Below are positions 11,965 through 24,385 of a DNA stretch of 64,000 nt, piece after piece. The position numbers and the translations under genes are program-made. Source of the stretch: Nepenthes gracilis. Its lineage: Eukaryota; Streptophyta; Magnoliopsida; Caryophyllales; Nepenthaceae. The stretch lies in NCBI GenBank assembly GCA_033239525.1, contig BSYO01000019.1:6205087-6269086 (forward strand). Reading direction: 5' to 3'. How positions within the stretch are numbered: position 1 is the first letter of the stretch; each line of letters begins with the position of its first letter. The notes under the pieces are model-generated. The model saw only the letters and a list, made by a program, of their open reading frames with translations, made no database searches and had not been told where the DNA came from.

Positions 11965-14520
11965 TATCACGTCCTCGAGATATAAACACAAGTCAAAAAT
12001 AAAATATATAATATATGATCCAATAAATACATCAATGATGACAAAACCCAACCCGGGCATAATATTTCATGTACACACAAGACCTAACTCAAAACAACCT
12101 GTATATGAACTCATCGAATATTAATCCGAATAATATTAAACATGACCCGTTATCTATAAGTCAAAAAGATGATACATAATAAAATGAGAACTCATTTATA
12201 TAACATAAATATCAATACTTTTCAAATATAGAATCCACGGCCCACAACCGGCCAACCACAAAACCAAATGCACCACTGAGATTAAAAGCCTAACAGGCAT
12301 AAACAACTATGCTCACTAGAAGAAACAACTATGCTCACTAGAAGAAACAATGTCGCATCAGACCGAATTTAACTACTGTAATCGTATCCAAGCTATTAGT
12401 TTGAAGCGATAAAATATAAAATCGTGAGCCTAAAATTTAAAAAATTTCATCACATATAAAACAACACATATAAATCAAAAGGAATGAATAATACATCACA
12501 AACCATGTAAAACAAAATACAATGTCCGTAAAATTCCTAAAAATCGACGAATAGTCTCGTACTAAATCATCATTCATATCAAGTCGTCTCATTGGGACAA
12601 AATCATAATAAATCATAATTTAGTTAAATTTCATAAACGATATCATATCGTACTATAGTATATCGTGATCTGAGGTCACAATATATAAACCATAACTGTC
12701 ACCACATTTGCATGAGACAAATACCATCATCCGGATCCAAATTTCATAATCTCATATTTAGAAAACAAAGGAAACTAAAACCAAAACATATAATAAAAAA
12801 TGTGTTTCTGGCTTAACACATATTCATATGTATGTGACATTCTTAACACCTAATATGTAGGCCAATTCACAGATCTCAATCACAGTCTAATGCAAATCCG
12901 TGTAGACATACAAAACATGCATGAAATTGAAGAACTAAAGATTAATAGACCAACGTAAGGTTACAAAGCATATCGTGATCCAAGGTCACAATGTATAAGT
13001 CGTAACCGTCACTACATTCGCGTGGGATATATATCATCATTTGGATTCAAATCTCATAATCTCATATTCAAAAAATAAAGAAAACCAAAACATATAATCA
13101 AAAACGTGTTTCGAACTTAACATATCCGTACGTATGAGACATTTCTATCGCCTAATTTGTGAGCCAATCCATACATGTCAATCACAATCTAATGCAACTC
13201 CATGCAGCAGAAATATAAAATATGCACAAAATTGAACAATTAAATATTATTAGACCAATTTGATGAAGGGTTACATCCATCCAATAATCTTAGCTATATC
13301 GACTGTGTTTTAAGTTGACAGCCCAAGACCCGGTTGCATTTTAGGCCAGCAATTCAAAGCCATCTATGTATCTTGTCTCCCATAGATTAGGAACTTGCTT
13401 ACTATATTTTACCACCTGCAACTTTGGATACAATATCAAATTTAGTTATATATTAGTATGTCCGAATACATTAAATTTTTATTAATTTCTTATGATGGTT
13501 CTTACTAAAATATACGATGGAGTAGGTCAACTATAACATGTCTTGACTTTTCTGCCGATAGAAATGAAACAACATATCACTTACGTCTCTGTTGAGACTA
13601 AACCTCCCCGTCGGGAGCAGTACCAAAAGCCATAAATCTCGGATCACATATATTGACCCCTTAGGTCTTAAATCGCTGCAGTCTCGTAGTGACCTTGCCC
13701 TTGGCAGCATATATGTGGACTAATGTGAGGTTTAGTTCATGGTTCTATAACATATTGATACATAATATATATATATATATATATTGTTTCAGATTTCTAT
13801 AACTCTCAAAACCCTCCAAAATCATAAATATCAATGAAAATTCACCGAATAATCGGTAAAATATACATGTATGTAAATAATAAATAGATGGTGTGTACAA
13901 AAATCACATGTATGTAAACAAAATCTCTTGAATATGTACAAACATCATCGGACATGAAAATAGATAAAAGATTTGATTTATGAATACTTGCCTCAATTTT
14001 AAACTTAGCAAATCTGATGAAACGATACTCCGAGATGTCCGATCACCACTTTCTCTCTTCCTTCTTCTCCTCTCTCTCTCTCCTCCCATCTTCTACGTGA
14101 AATTTGGCTTGAAACCCTAACCACGCACCTTTATATACCCAACTCATACTCAAGTGGTGCCTCGAGTGTGGCCCTCAAGCGCAACTATGTGCAGCTCGAT
14201 TGGTGCCTCGAGCGCAGCTCAAGTGAGGCCCTAAATACGGCCCAATCTGGAAATCACGCCATTTGCTCACGTTCAGCGTGCCTCGAGAGTACATATGCAC
14301 AAATTTGTGCTTCCTGCTCGCCTTCGGCATACCTCGAGCGCAGACCCAACACATGGCTTCCGGAAAATGTGCCTCCCTCACACCTACAGTGCGCCTCGAA
14401 TGCAGAAATACGAATCCAAGTCCTTCAAATTTTCACAAAATACTACTAATCCAATACATCCAATAATTTCAAAATACTAAATACATCCAAAATATATCAA
14501 ATGGGGATTTAGATATTACA
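11965..14520 (-). mobile_element. Solo LTR 'R2', about 2556 bp, inserted in LTR A
   Basis: The - strand unit starts tgtaatatctaaat at 14520 and ends near 11965, where the expected TG has decayed to TA. The flanks agacc (11960-11964) and ggacc (14521-14525) match at four of five bases. A TATA box (TATATAAAGG, complement 14128-14137) lies before a GA-rich leader (complement 14045-14090). Upstream of it, 14155-14400 is dense in tgcctcgagcgcag-like motifs. It is related to R1 by layout and ends. Confidence 0.82.
13763..13784. repeat. (AT)n microsatellite
   Basis: About eleven uninterrupted AT dinucleotides inside LTR R2. Confidence 0.85.
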
Positions 14521-15223
14521 GGACCATTATAATAAGTTCAATGGATAGTATATTATAACATACTCTAATATGTTATAGTGATAATCAAGGTTTGAACCTA
14601 TCATTCGTTGATGAAAGTGGTATTCAACATCGTCTATATAGTTATATGTATAACGGTTCACCGACGTATCTTAAATAGTAGCATACGACTTTTGATTGTG
14701 TAGAAACAAATATAACCTAGGTTTTGATTATTTGCTCATTTAGTCGTTGAGGCCCTATTGGCAATTAGTCTCTAAGAAATTGCATAATTGAGCATGATTT
14801 TATAGTATAAATTTGAATAAGAATAAGATAAGAAAATTTAAAAAGCTGAGTATATGTTATCATAGAAATTCATAGAACTTCATTGAATCTGATATATTAT
14901 TTTTTCTGATATAATTTTAATACAAATTATATATGTTCAATTATGAATTATAAACTTTGTTGAACTTTCAAGTCACTCCTTATTATATTTTTTACTAACC
15001 CATTCGGATGAGATGTTCGAACACTTATAGAATAATTAGGATTGAAAAAAAATTTGTTCAAGAATTTTTTGGTTAGAATTATGGAGTAAATTAATTTTGT
15101 ATTTTAATTTCTAATCAGTAGTTTAAATTTTATGTTAATTAGACAATAGTTTGTAAAAAATGATATGGATGTTGGTTATTTCAGTATCATGTGAAAATAA
15201 TTTACTCTGATTTTAGTTGGTAT

Positions 15224-17522
15224 TGTAAGGTATTAGTTTTCAAAATATAATAATTATGGGTAATTAAATTAATATAATCAAGATTAGACTAAATGTATGT
15301 AAAAAATTAGTATTCGGAAGCAAATCAGAAGAGAGAGGAAGGACGCCTGATGGGCACTTGAAGCACGCTAAGGGCGCGATTTCTAGTGGCTCCATGCAGA
15401 GGCATGCTCGAGGCGCACTCGAACGCGGAATACATTGGCTTCACGCCTGAGGGCGCCCCGACTGGCACTCGAGCGCCAATTCAACTATTTAAAGTCACAC
15501 GTCCTATTTTCTATCATTTTACGGAGAGAAAGGGAGAGGGAGAGAGAGAAAGCGTGACGAAGGAGGAGAGAGAAGAGGAAATCGAGGCTCTCAAGTTCAT
15601 TTTCAGCTTGCAGTTAATTGAGAAACTCGTAGATCGGATCGAGACATGTGCGTTCCTATACTTTTCTTTCTGTTGTTGCTTGTTCCTCACTATTCCTTTC
15701 GGGTATTCTTGTTAAATGTAAACTTAGATTTTAAAATATTCATGTGTTAAATATGTATATATGTTGATTTGCTTTTGATTTTGAAATATATGTGTGAAAA
15801 ACATAAATGCATGTCGATTTCTCCTCCAATTTCAAAGTTTAAGTGAAATGTGGTGTTAAATCGGAAACCCTAACCTCACGCATGCCATGATTTCAAGAAT
15901 TATGATGTTTTTATCACTTGTATTTCGTGTATGATGTTTCACATGTTTGGGTAACTATGTTAAGTTCTTTAAATGTCCGAATTTCCTTCAAAAATGTCCC
16001 ATGTGTTAAGTGTATGAATCGATATTGTGAAAATTACCTATTTTGTATATTTTTGTGGAAATTTTTTGAAGTTTTTCTAGACCCTAAATTCAAATTTTGT
16101 TTATAAAATTTGAGAAATATGATTTATGGACTAATTATAATTATATTATAAAATTATTAAAATTATTTGTAAAGTTTATTGTTGTTTGTTCATTTTTATC
16201 TTGAGAAATTATCTACTCTATAAAATCCATGATTATCTGCATATTTGTTATTTGAGAAAAACGTGTCTGTTAAGATTTAAGACTTAAGTTCTTGAGAATA
16301 TAAAATATGTATTTGTATCCAAAGGAATATAAAAATATGAAATACGTATCTGTATAAGTTCACAATAATATGAACTATATATTTATATCAAGTAATTTGG
16401 AACTCTATAATTTAATATCTCTTATTAGTATTTTCTCCTAGAGTGAGAAAATCGATAGTTAACGACTATGTCAATTTGTGCGGAGTTTCCAAATGAAATA
16501 TGAAAGGTAATCATGAAAACTGGACCAATGATTTTTATTTCAGTGGGTGATATTTCTTGACCTGTCTTAGGATATTATAGCGATAAATCGAGGAATTACT
16601 CCTGGGTCAAGAAAATTTTGGTGGCTAAGAAGGACTATGACCCAATATATCCGGGATTAAAGGTATACCGCTTACCACGATGCGTTTAATTTGAGGTACG
16701 TGAGTAGGCCTTAAATTGTGTAGAATAACATGATCATTTCCTCGATTGGCCTACTCCGTTAGTTGGTAAGGCCTACGAGCCCTAATCTCTAAAGATAATG
16801 AAATTTCTACTTATTTTGAAGACTAATGAAATCAGAAATAAATATGAAAAGTCAAATGCGTTCTAGAAATGTATTCGATTATGTTTTTATGCTCATGTAT
16901 CTACATTATAATCCTATTCCGTTCCTCCGATTTATTTTAAGGTATATTACATTTGTCATTAATTATATTTATACCTTATTGAGTATTTGACTCATTTTCT
17001 TATTATTTTTACTAACCTTCAGATTAGTAGGAAATGTAGGAGTTCTTCCCCGACGAGCAAGATTTGAGATTTGGAAGATTTTAAGCTTGTTGGTTTTTAA
17101 TGTATTATGATTTTTCAGGTGATGTTATTAGCCCGTGTGATATTTTGTTTTTTTTTGAGCTGCCAGTTCTATATTTGATCATGGATAGGATTATTTATTT
17201 TTATACTGGATTATTCTGTAGAAGTAAAACAGGATGTTTCACATGTGCAGGTTGAAGGAGGTTTGTTACGGATGTGTTTTTGCTTCAACAATATTATTGG
17301 ATATGTATGTATATATTGGATTTATATTTTTATAGGTGTCTTTCCTTACTATAAGTCCAACGTCGTATTTTTTGGTCGGTGTCGAAGCCACTGATGTAGT
17401 GGCATATTTTTGAATCATATGCATGCTTGGTTTATATGTATGATTGATTATTATTGTGATTTGTATTTAGTTTTTGACATACTTTATATTCATGTGGCAT
17501 TTAGTTTATCTAGTCCGTCACA
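15224..17522 (+). mobile_element. LTR 'B', about 2.3 kb, inserted in LTR A
   Basis: It begins tgtaaggtattag at 15224 and ends gtccgtcaca at 17522. Removing it rejoins LTR A in register with LTR C (ttggtat plus aaacataac against ttggattagacataac). Flanks ggtat and aatat match at only three of five bases, consistent with age. A TATTTAAAG box near 15485 is followed by a GA-rich leader at 15520-15590. The GC-rich part before the box (15345-15480) repeats gcgc/ctcgag motifs. No coding region is present. Confidence 0.7.
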
Positions 17523-17748
17523 AATATAAACATAACTCTTTATATATGGTCCTAACATTACGGTTTGATTGGTATCGAACCCATATGATGACGTGATATT
17601 TTTGATCTTGTGCTTAAATCATATTATTTTATTTTGATCGGTCGAGATATCAACGTAAAATTCACGATCACGGTTAATTAGATTGATAATTAGATAATAA
17701 TTAATATCAATAATTATTAATGACGGGATCAAATTTTGGGACATGACA

Positions 17749-19190
17749 ATTAGTTAACCACTCATATCGTAACTGATTATTCCTTTTTAATAACCATCAT
17801 TAACTAATTATGTGGCCATAATATCCCCACTTCCCCTGAAAATAAGGATAGAAGTTGGAAAGAAAATATAGATTAGAATCCTCTAATAAAACTTGTCATT
17901 CTACAAATATGGAGTCAAACCCTCCATTTTTTACTCTATCTTATTACTACATCTCTCCCATTTTTTAAATTTTTTTATAAATTGTATTGATTTAAGTATC
18001 GAAGACTATATCAAAGAGTAAATTTTATATTCTTTAAACTCTTATTTATTATTATGGTGTACAGTATCCGAGTAAAAAATTTAATAATTCAACTCAAATT
18101 TATTCATATTTGATGTGTCCTTGGTATCCAAGTTGTCGTACGGATTAAGAAATCACTCGATTTTTTACTGTAGGTCGAATTGGAGTAGGTCTGGTCTCCA
18201 TCTCTATTAACCTGAAATTTACGCACCACAAACTATAAATAAAAGTCAAAAGATTGACGGGACTCACTCTTCTATTTATCCTACGATACTCAAGTCAGAA
18301 ATCTTTTCAATGATATAAAAAGATATAAAAAGGATGTGAGATAATGCAAAGTTGCATTTATGTGATGGATGTGAGAGGAGGACTTGGTTCCTGGCGTGCA
18401 CCCAACAGGGGGCGGCTTAGAGAAATAGAGGACTGGGCTCTGATGAGTTATACGCGGCCGGTGACTCACTAAGGCTACACTCGGAGAGTGGCCACTAGTA
18501 GTACACTTGGTGAATGGCTCATTGGAAATGAAGAGAGAGAGAGAGCCAGATCTAGGGAAGAGAGCTTGGTTCTCCCCTTGCGTTCCAGGAAGTCAAAGGT
18601 ATCCCCTAGGTCCAAAAGAGCTTCAGAAGGTTCGAAAATGGCTCTCCCGAAGATGCGAAAAAGGCCCCCTTGCTTTATAACAGTGAGGAATATTTATAAT
18701 GCTTCGTTGTGAAGGCCCTTGGCGTCAAAGCTTGTGACAGGTGTCGCCTTTGGGTTCATTAGCCGTTGGGGCATTGACGAGAGCTATCTTCGTTAGATGT
18801 CTCCTTGTGGTGGTGGTATGGCCGCAAGTGGTCCTCCAACACATTCGTCAGACTGTGGCCACGGTTGCAAGCGATGCCTACATGCACGTGCTTTAACCGT
18901 GTTGTTGACTATCTAGCTAGGAGGCTTTCTAATTGGTTCGTCGATCTGTGTCATAGGTGGGGCCTTCCGATGCATGTCCTTCTGGCCCATCATTTTCTAG
19001 GCCTTATTTTGGTCGTTGCAACTGTGGCTAAGTTGGGTTGGATCTGTCTCCTTTTTGAGGCATTACTTGTTGCTCACTTGGCCCATTGTTCATCCCTACA
19101 CGTTGGTGGTTGGATTTGGGACTAAATCAGCCTATAGTACTACTGCATCCATCAAAATCATAATTTAAATTTTGAGTACGCATTAATTTT
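17749..19190 (+). mobile_element. LTR 'G' (+), fragments around a nested LTR
   Basis: The parts 17749-18110 and 19155-19190 together resemble the + LTR that ends at 43872: a gatttaagtatcgaaga motif near 17988, ggtgtacagtatccgag near 18057, and an end reading ttgagtacgcattaa. The - strand LTR at 18111-19154 interrupts it. Sequence after 19190 (taggcatggttgccaag) resembles the decayed primer-binding region of the element at 43873. The 5' border is not resolved. Confidence 0.55.
18111..19154 (-). mobile_element. LTR (-), 1044 bp, nested in LTR G
   Basis: On the + strand it reads tgatgtgtcc at 18111 and gcatccatca at 19154, matching the ends of the other - strand Tat-type LTRs. It carries the family motif ctacgatactcaagtcag at 18281-18298 and a TATA-like gttataaag in complement near 18670. 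Flanks atatt and aaatc match at three of five bases. No gag or pol is present, so it is a solo LTR. Confidence 0.7.
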
Positions 19191-19739
19191 TAAAAATTTT
19201 AGGCATGGTTGCCAAGAGTCAAAGGAGATGAATTTGGTTGAATAAGTTTATAGTTGCTGGGGAAGAAGAAGATGCATGAGCTTAATGAACTAATATGAAT
19301 TTGGTTTCATGAATTTTCTCTCATAATTAATATTAATTAAACTAATTTAATGAATTTTTATTTTATTAATTATACTCATATAAATATTTATTATTCCACT
19401 AGAAGTCCTAGATATTATTATAAGATATATAAAAAATAATTATTAACTGTCAAGAAAAAATTATCAAAATATCTTTCGGATATGCCCCTTGATCCAACAT
19501 GACTAATCTCAACACAAAATTATCCTAAATTTACCTATAATTAGTAGCACATTAATTATCTTTATTAATGATCATTTTGAATCAAAAGTTCAATAAACCC
19601 AAATCAAAATAGTAGAATATTACAAATAACCTATGATATTTCCTTTTTACCATCCATCAATAATTAAAGAATGAAAATGCTTTCAATGAAAATTTATTTT
19701 TTTATATTTTTTTGTTAATAAGAAAACATTTTCCATTCT
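19191..19739. other. AT-rich spacer between LTRs
   Basis: Apart from a possible decayed primer-binding region at 19199-19220, nothing is recognised in this stretch. Confidence 0.4.
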
Positions 19740-20744
19740 TGATGGGTCCAGCCATGACGTAGGCTGATCCAGTCATGACGAGGGACAACCTGATAGCTAG
19801 ACCGTTAGCCAGTGAAGCCCAACGCAAAGCAAGGCCCATAAACTGTTCAACCAGCCCATCTGCTGTGTTTAGGCCTAGGGAGGACCAATGGCCTAACCAT
19901 AAGGAGTAGTCTCCGCAGCTCTGCCAATCATGATAAAGTCCACCCTCCACCTCAGTGACAAAGTTTGGAAGCCACAGAAAATGCCGATGCTACATGTTTT
20001 AACCAATAGTGATGGTGGTAAACCATAGGGAATCACCGTTCCCGCCAACCAATGACAATCCAGCCAACCCACGCAAGAAGAGACATGGCCCCTGTCGGCC
20101 ACCCCCAACCACAGTCACATCACCACCACAAGACAACATCTGACATTGTGGCTTCTATTAACGTCCCAACGGTCGACGAATCTTGGTAGACTACCTGTCA
20201 TCTGCCTTGGTGCTAAAGCCTTCTCCTCAAAGTACTATAAACTCCTTCACCTTTCATGGGATAAGGGATCGAGCTATTTCAAGTGAAAAAGTCACCCTCA
20301 AACGAGACTCAAGAGCTAAGAAAGAACAAAGCACCCTTTCCCAACACAGCTCTTTCTCCTTCTCAAAAAGTCACTCTCTGTCAAGTGTTATCTAGTGAGC
20401 CACTCATTGAGTGCATACATTAAAGTCAGACCTCCGTCTTTCTAAGCAGCTCCCCATTGAGCGCTCTATAAAAGCTCAAGCCTCCTCTCTCAATCCCTGC
20501 AAATATACATTGCTACATTCTTTTTCATCTTCCTTACATCTTTTTATTTTATTAGAAAGATTTCTAAATTGAGCGTTGGAGGATAAATCGGGAAGCGAGT
20601 CCCGCAAATACTCTGACTTCTTGTTTGTAATTTATGGTGCGCAGGCTCCAGATTAATAGCGACGAAGATTGGTGATTCAACCCGTAGCGGAAGATCGAGT
20701 TACTCTTTAATTCGTACCACAACTTGAAAATTAGGGACGCATCA
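19740..20744 (+). mobile_element. Solo LTR (+), 1005 bp, perfect TSD ATTCT
   Basis: The unit starts tgatgggtcc at 19740 and ends gggacgcatca at 20744. It is flanked on both sides by ATTCT (19735-19739 and 20745-20749). A TATA-like actataaac lies near 20235, the family motif attgagcgttgga at about 20568-20580, and atttatggtgcgcagg follows near 20632. There is no internal coding region, so this is a solo LTR left by LTR-LTR recombination. Confidence 0.88.
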
Positions 20745-20749
20745 ATTCT

Positions 20750-22850
20750 AGTCATTTTTTTATCATATGATTTTTATTCAAAATTTTCTAAAATTAAATA
20801 TTCATTAAGGTCTCACCCACAATTAACGCATCAATATATCATGGTGGCCAAATTTTTAATAGTTTTTTTTTAATATTGGATTTTTTATTGTTTAAATTAT
20901 TATAGTATAATAGAAGATACAAATACTAAGATAAGTAAATGGTGTTATCCTAAAATATAAGATAAATAATATGATAATATTTGAAAAGTTTTAGAACTTA
21001 CCTCTATAGATGATAAAATAAAATATTGGCATTCAAGATAATTTGGATATTTAATATGCAAAATGTAATAAGGGTGATAAAATACAAATTAATTAAGATT
21101 GAAATAAATAAATATGTTGGGAATGGACTAAATAAAAACAATTTGACAAGACTTGAATCCGAGTTGATCATCCATGCATAAAACTAATTTAGAAGACAAC
21201 CTTGTCAAAGGTTCAGTGTTGTAGCCGAGTTGTCGGGTGATCACGAATATGAAAGGCCGAGGTGCTTAATGATTTGGCAAAATAATAAAAGAGATGTCTA
21301 ATTCTAATGAACATTTACATTTAACCGAAGAATGTACACACACATTGAATCATACTACAAAAACCGAACAAATGCGGAGCCTCAACTATTAGACAACTAT
21401 TAAACCACTGTGACTAATAGTTACATAACCAATATAACCGTTGAAAGCTGAAACAATACAACGTTTCAAGCAATAACCACACTGATTCTAAATAGACAAG
21501 TGGACAGGCACCGAAGGCTATAAATAAAGACCTTCGAAGCATCTATGAATTTGGGTTGTTATACGAATTAGGGAGCCTCCTTGTCTTCCCTGGTCGAGTC
21601 GAACTTAAATGAGTTTGGTCTCTATTACTGATAACCTGAGTCCTATATAACACAACGAATAAATAAAAAGTTGGAGGATTGACAGAACTCACTTCCCAAC
21701 TTATCATCCAATATTTAAGTCAAAAATCCTTTCCAGTGAATAGAAAAATAAATAAAGGATACAGGATGCGAGAATGCATGTATGTGGTGAGGGTGAATAG
21801 TATTGGAGGGCTTAAATCCCATATGTGCGCTCGGCGGGAAACGACTTTATGAGAGAGAGAGAGAGTCCTCTCTATTAGGATTGTTTTTCCTTTCTGCTGG
21901 GTTGCCTCTTGGGTTCTCCCCTAGGAATTTTCTCCTCCTTCCCCCTTCTCCAGCGGCGGAGAATGGATACTTGTAAACAATGGCCCGGTGTAACTTTGGC
22001 GCCACGTTGGGATTCGCAGATCGTTAGTCATTGACTAAAGCCATCAGTGTCAGCTGTCGTTTTACAGTGGTGGTGTGACCATAAATAGTCTCTACTGACA
22101 TTTGCCAAACTATTCCAGTAGGTAATTCATCAAGCCATGTTGGCAATGGTAGTGGCAAGTCCTTTATGTTACAGGCAAGCGAGCGTGGATGCCTCCCCTG
22201 AGCATTTGACTATGGCCGCTAATGGCAAGCGTCTGCCGCGTTGGCGCCCTCTACACTGGCCAGGCTATTGCCACTAAGTTGGAGAGCTCCCTCGTTGTGA
22301 TTAGTTGTGCCACATGGGATCGTCTGCTAGACCTGGCTAGTCTTCATTCTCACTGGCCCATCGTATGTTGACATTGGATGTGCCTATGCATAACCTTCTG
22401 AACTTCAGTCTTCACGCGACTTCGTTGACAAATGGGCTCAACCTTGGATTGGCCCATAGCATATCGAGTCCCATCAACCACCATTCCAGAATTGGGGACA
22501 TCAGATAATTAAATAATCAAACAATCTGATAAATTCATACTAGGCAATCAATCGCTAACAATGAATAAAAACAAAGTAATGCACCACAGTTCGTCATCTC
22601 ACATTCATCCCCATCCCTTTTATTTTTTTATATCTTTCTATTTTTGCTCAAAAAAAATACTAACTTGAATATTGTAGGATATGTTAGGAAGTAAGTCTCA
22701 TATATATTTATTTCTTTCTATATTGTGGTCCGTAAAATCAAGATTTACAATTATATAGATCAAGTCCGCATTCTATTGGGTTATTTGAATATTCTGTCTA
22801 ACTTTTTAAATTTATACGATAATTTGGATCTCAAGTACACATAAGAATAT
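20750..22850 (+). mobile_element. LTR 'H' (+), fragments around a nested LTR
   Basis: Parts before 21551 and after 22489 make one + LTR: a TATA box ggctataaata near 21517, then across the insertion the motif aacttgaatattgtagga near 22662 and a terminal ctcaagtacacata near 22835. The 5' border is uncertain, and the AT-rich stretch 20750-21190 may lie outside the LTR. Confidence 0.5.
21552..22488 (-). mobile_element. Solo LTR (-), 937 bp, perfect TSD GAATT, nested in LTR H
   Basis: It has TG...CA ends (tgggttgttatacg at 21552, accattcca at 22488) and is flanked by GAATT on both sides (21547-21551 and 22489-22493). Its length matches the 934-bp LTR at 27424. It carries the motif catccaatatttaagtc at 21704-21720 and a GA run near 21850-21865. 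Removing it restores a continuous + LTR around it. Confidence 0.85.
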
Positions 22851-22973
22851 ATCTTAAAAATTTTAAATGATATGGTCAAAAAGATTTAAAATTATTAATA
22901 TTTTTAAATATATTGCAATAATTGACATAGATAAATTTATGTAATTAATTTTTTATCTAATAAAATATAATAT

Positions 22974-22979
22974 TTTATT
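22974..22979 (-). promoter_or_regulatory. Candidate poly(A) signal of the subtilase gene
   Basis: On the - strand the hexamer AATAAA lies about 295 bp beyond the TGA at 23276-23274. That distance is plausible for a plant 3' UTR. It is a positional inference only. Confidence 0.4.
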
Positions 22980-23273
22980 ATTGAGTACATGCTTGTACAA
23001 CTCTGTGAGTTACTTCGTTATTTTAAACAAATGGCAGATTGAATCTCTCCATTTATATCAAAATATAACGGTTCTCGTCGAGAGAAGAAACAATACACTG
23101 ATACTGAAGCCCAGCTGCAAATTACTCGAACAAACCGCCATTTATGATGGAATTAAGCAGTCGAAATCTATCTTAAAAAGCAGCAAAAGGTCCACAAAAA
23201 TGAAAACAACAGTAGAAATTACGCTTCCTACCTAAAGACGAAGTTCGAGCTCCAGGCTTCGGATAAGGACGAT

Positions 23274-24385
23274 TCACAGCGACTGCAACCACGTAATAAC
23301 AATTGGGCTTCTTACTCGATGAATTCCGTCTTTCCACACCAGATAGCCGATCTCCGGCGCTGATTGCTGCAATATCGACGTGAAGGTAACCTCATAAGAT
23401 AGCTTTTGGTTCAGTTTCGTGAAGTTCAGAACCCTCGGCTTCACATCAATTTTGGCGCCTTTGAAGGGCGTAACCCTAACAAGGTAGTTCGAAAGCGGGT
23501 GACCGACGTTGGTCACTGTCCGGCGAAGTGTCAGAGTGCTACCGGCTTCCTTCTGAAGGAACACCGCCGACAGGGCTGGGTAGTTCAGGTCACTAGGACC
23601 GGCCATTGTGTTGCGGCATGCCTGGTTTGAGAAAACCTTGAGCTGGATTGGAGCAAGCTTCTGGGTGCAGAGGAATTCGAAGTAATCATCGGGGCCGATG
23701 TCGTAGACCAGGCCGGGCTCGAGGGCCTTAACAGGGGCTATATGGCCCGCGCCGTGGTCAAACGGGCCAGAGAGCCCGCCGTTTGCAGCGTCGGTGAGTG
23801 GCCGGCGGTTGTTGCTGTGGATGTAGGCTGTGGTCATCAGTGCGGACTTAATGGCAGCGGGGCTCCAGTCCGGGTGGCGGGCCTTGAGCAACGCGGCCAC
23901 CCCACTCACGTGCGGGCAAGACATCGACGTCCCCGAGAGTATGTTGAAGCGGACCCTCCTTCGGTCCGTAGCCAGGCCCGATGGGCCGGCAACTCCGGTC
24001 CATGCGGCGAGGATGTTGACGCCCGGGGCTATCAGGTCAGGCTTCAGGACTTCGAGCGAGAGCATGTTGGGTCCCCTCGAGGAGAAGGCAGCCACCACCG
24101 GGGACGGCCGGATGCCAAGGTGGGTCCCAAGGAACGCCAGGCTCGCGGTCGCGTTTGGAGTCGTGGTTGAGTAGCGCTTGATCATGGTGCCCCCGGCGGC
24201 GCCCACGGCTAGGGCCGGGAGGAGATGGGAATCGGCTACGAGTTCCTCGCCGTTTGCCTGCGTGTTGACGAGGATCATGCCCGCTCCTCCCGCCTCCTTG
24301 ACAACTTGGCCCTTTTGAACTCTCGGGCTGATGCCACGGTCACATATAACGATTTTGCCGCTTACTTTTCGTGGATCAAGTGTGC
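23274..24385 (-). CDS. SBT1.3: Subtilisin-like protease SBT1.3, exon 2 (catalytic Ser, C-terminal domain)
   Basis: This exon encodes residues 408 (split Gly) to 777 and ends at TGA. It continues exon 1 (39639-40860) in phase: ...GSLCLEG then TLDPRKVSGKIVICDRG. Visible in order are the rest of the PA domain (RVQKGQVVKEAGG, NGEELVADSHLLPA), AAFSSRGPN, KPDLIAPGVNILAAWTG, the catalytic serine in SGTSMSCPHVSG (Ser561), the plant motif HPDWSPAAIKSALMTTA, DHGAGHI, GLVYDIGPDDYFEFLC, and an Fn3-like C-terminal domain with LRRTVTNVG ending ITWLQSL. Family S8A subtilases are secreted endoproteases; the SBT1.3 assignment rests on close match of these blocks to the Arabidopsis protein as remembered. The exon is strikingly GC-rich compared with its surroundings. 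Acceptor: ttgaag|gcacac (- strand). Confidence 0.93.

Larger units (their letters stand above)
8405..17748 (+). mobile_element. LTR 'A' of about 2.1 kb, split by three nested LTRs
   Basis: Pieces at 8405-9081, 11493-11964, 14521-15223 and 17523-17748 line up in order with the uninterrupted LTR 'C' at 61176-63247. Matches include tgtaag at the start, the GA-rich tract at 8815-8870, the acaatatgttaaaaactaag segment at 11873, the attataataagttcaatg segment at 14526, and the gggacatgaca end. The gaps are exactly the inserted LTRs R1, R2 and B. Flanks gttga and gttaa hint at a decayed duplication but do not abut the ends cleanly. It contains no coding region, so it is a solo LTR or LTR fragment. 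Confidence 0.78.

Noticed and set aside
21409..22481. Alternative LTR borders with an ACCAC duplication
   Set aside because: The GAATT pair at 21547 and 22489 gives TG...CA ends, the family length and a restored outer LTR, whereas ACCAC borders would include DNA of the outer LTR.
23742..24174. Long open frames on the + strand across subtilase exon 2
   Set aside because: They are antisense shadows of a very GC-rich coding exon; translation shows Arg/Gly/Ala-rich nonsense and the - strand is a clear subtilase.
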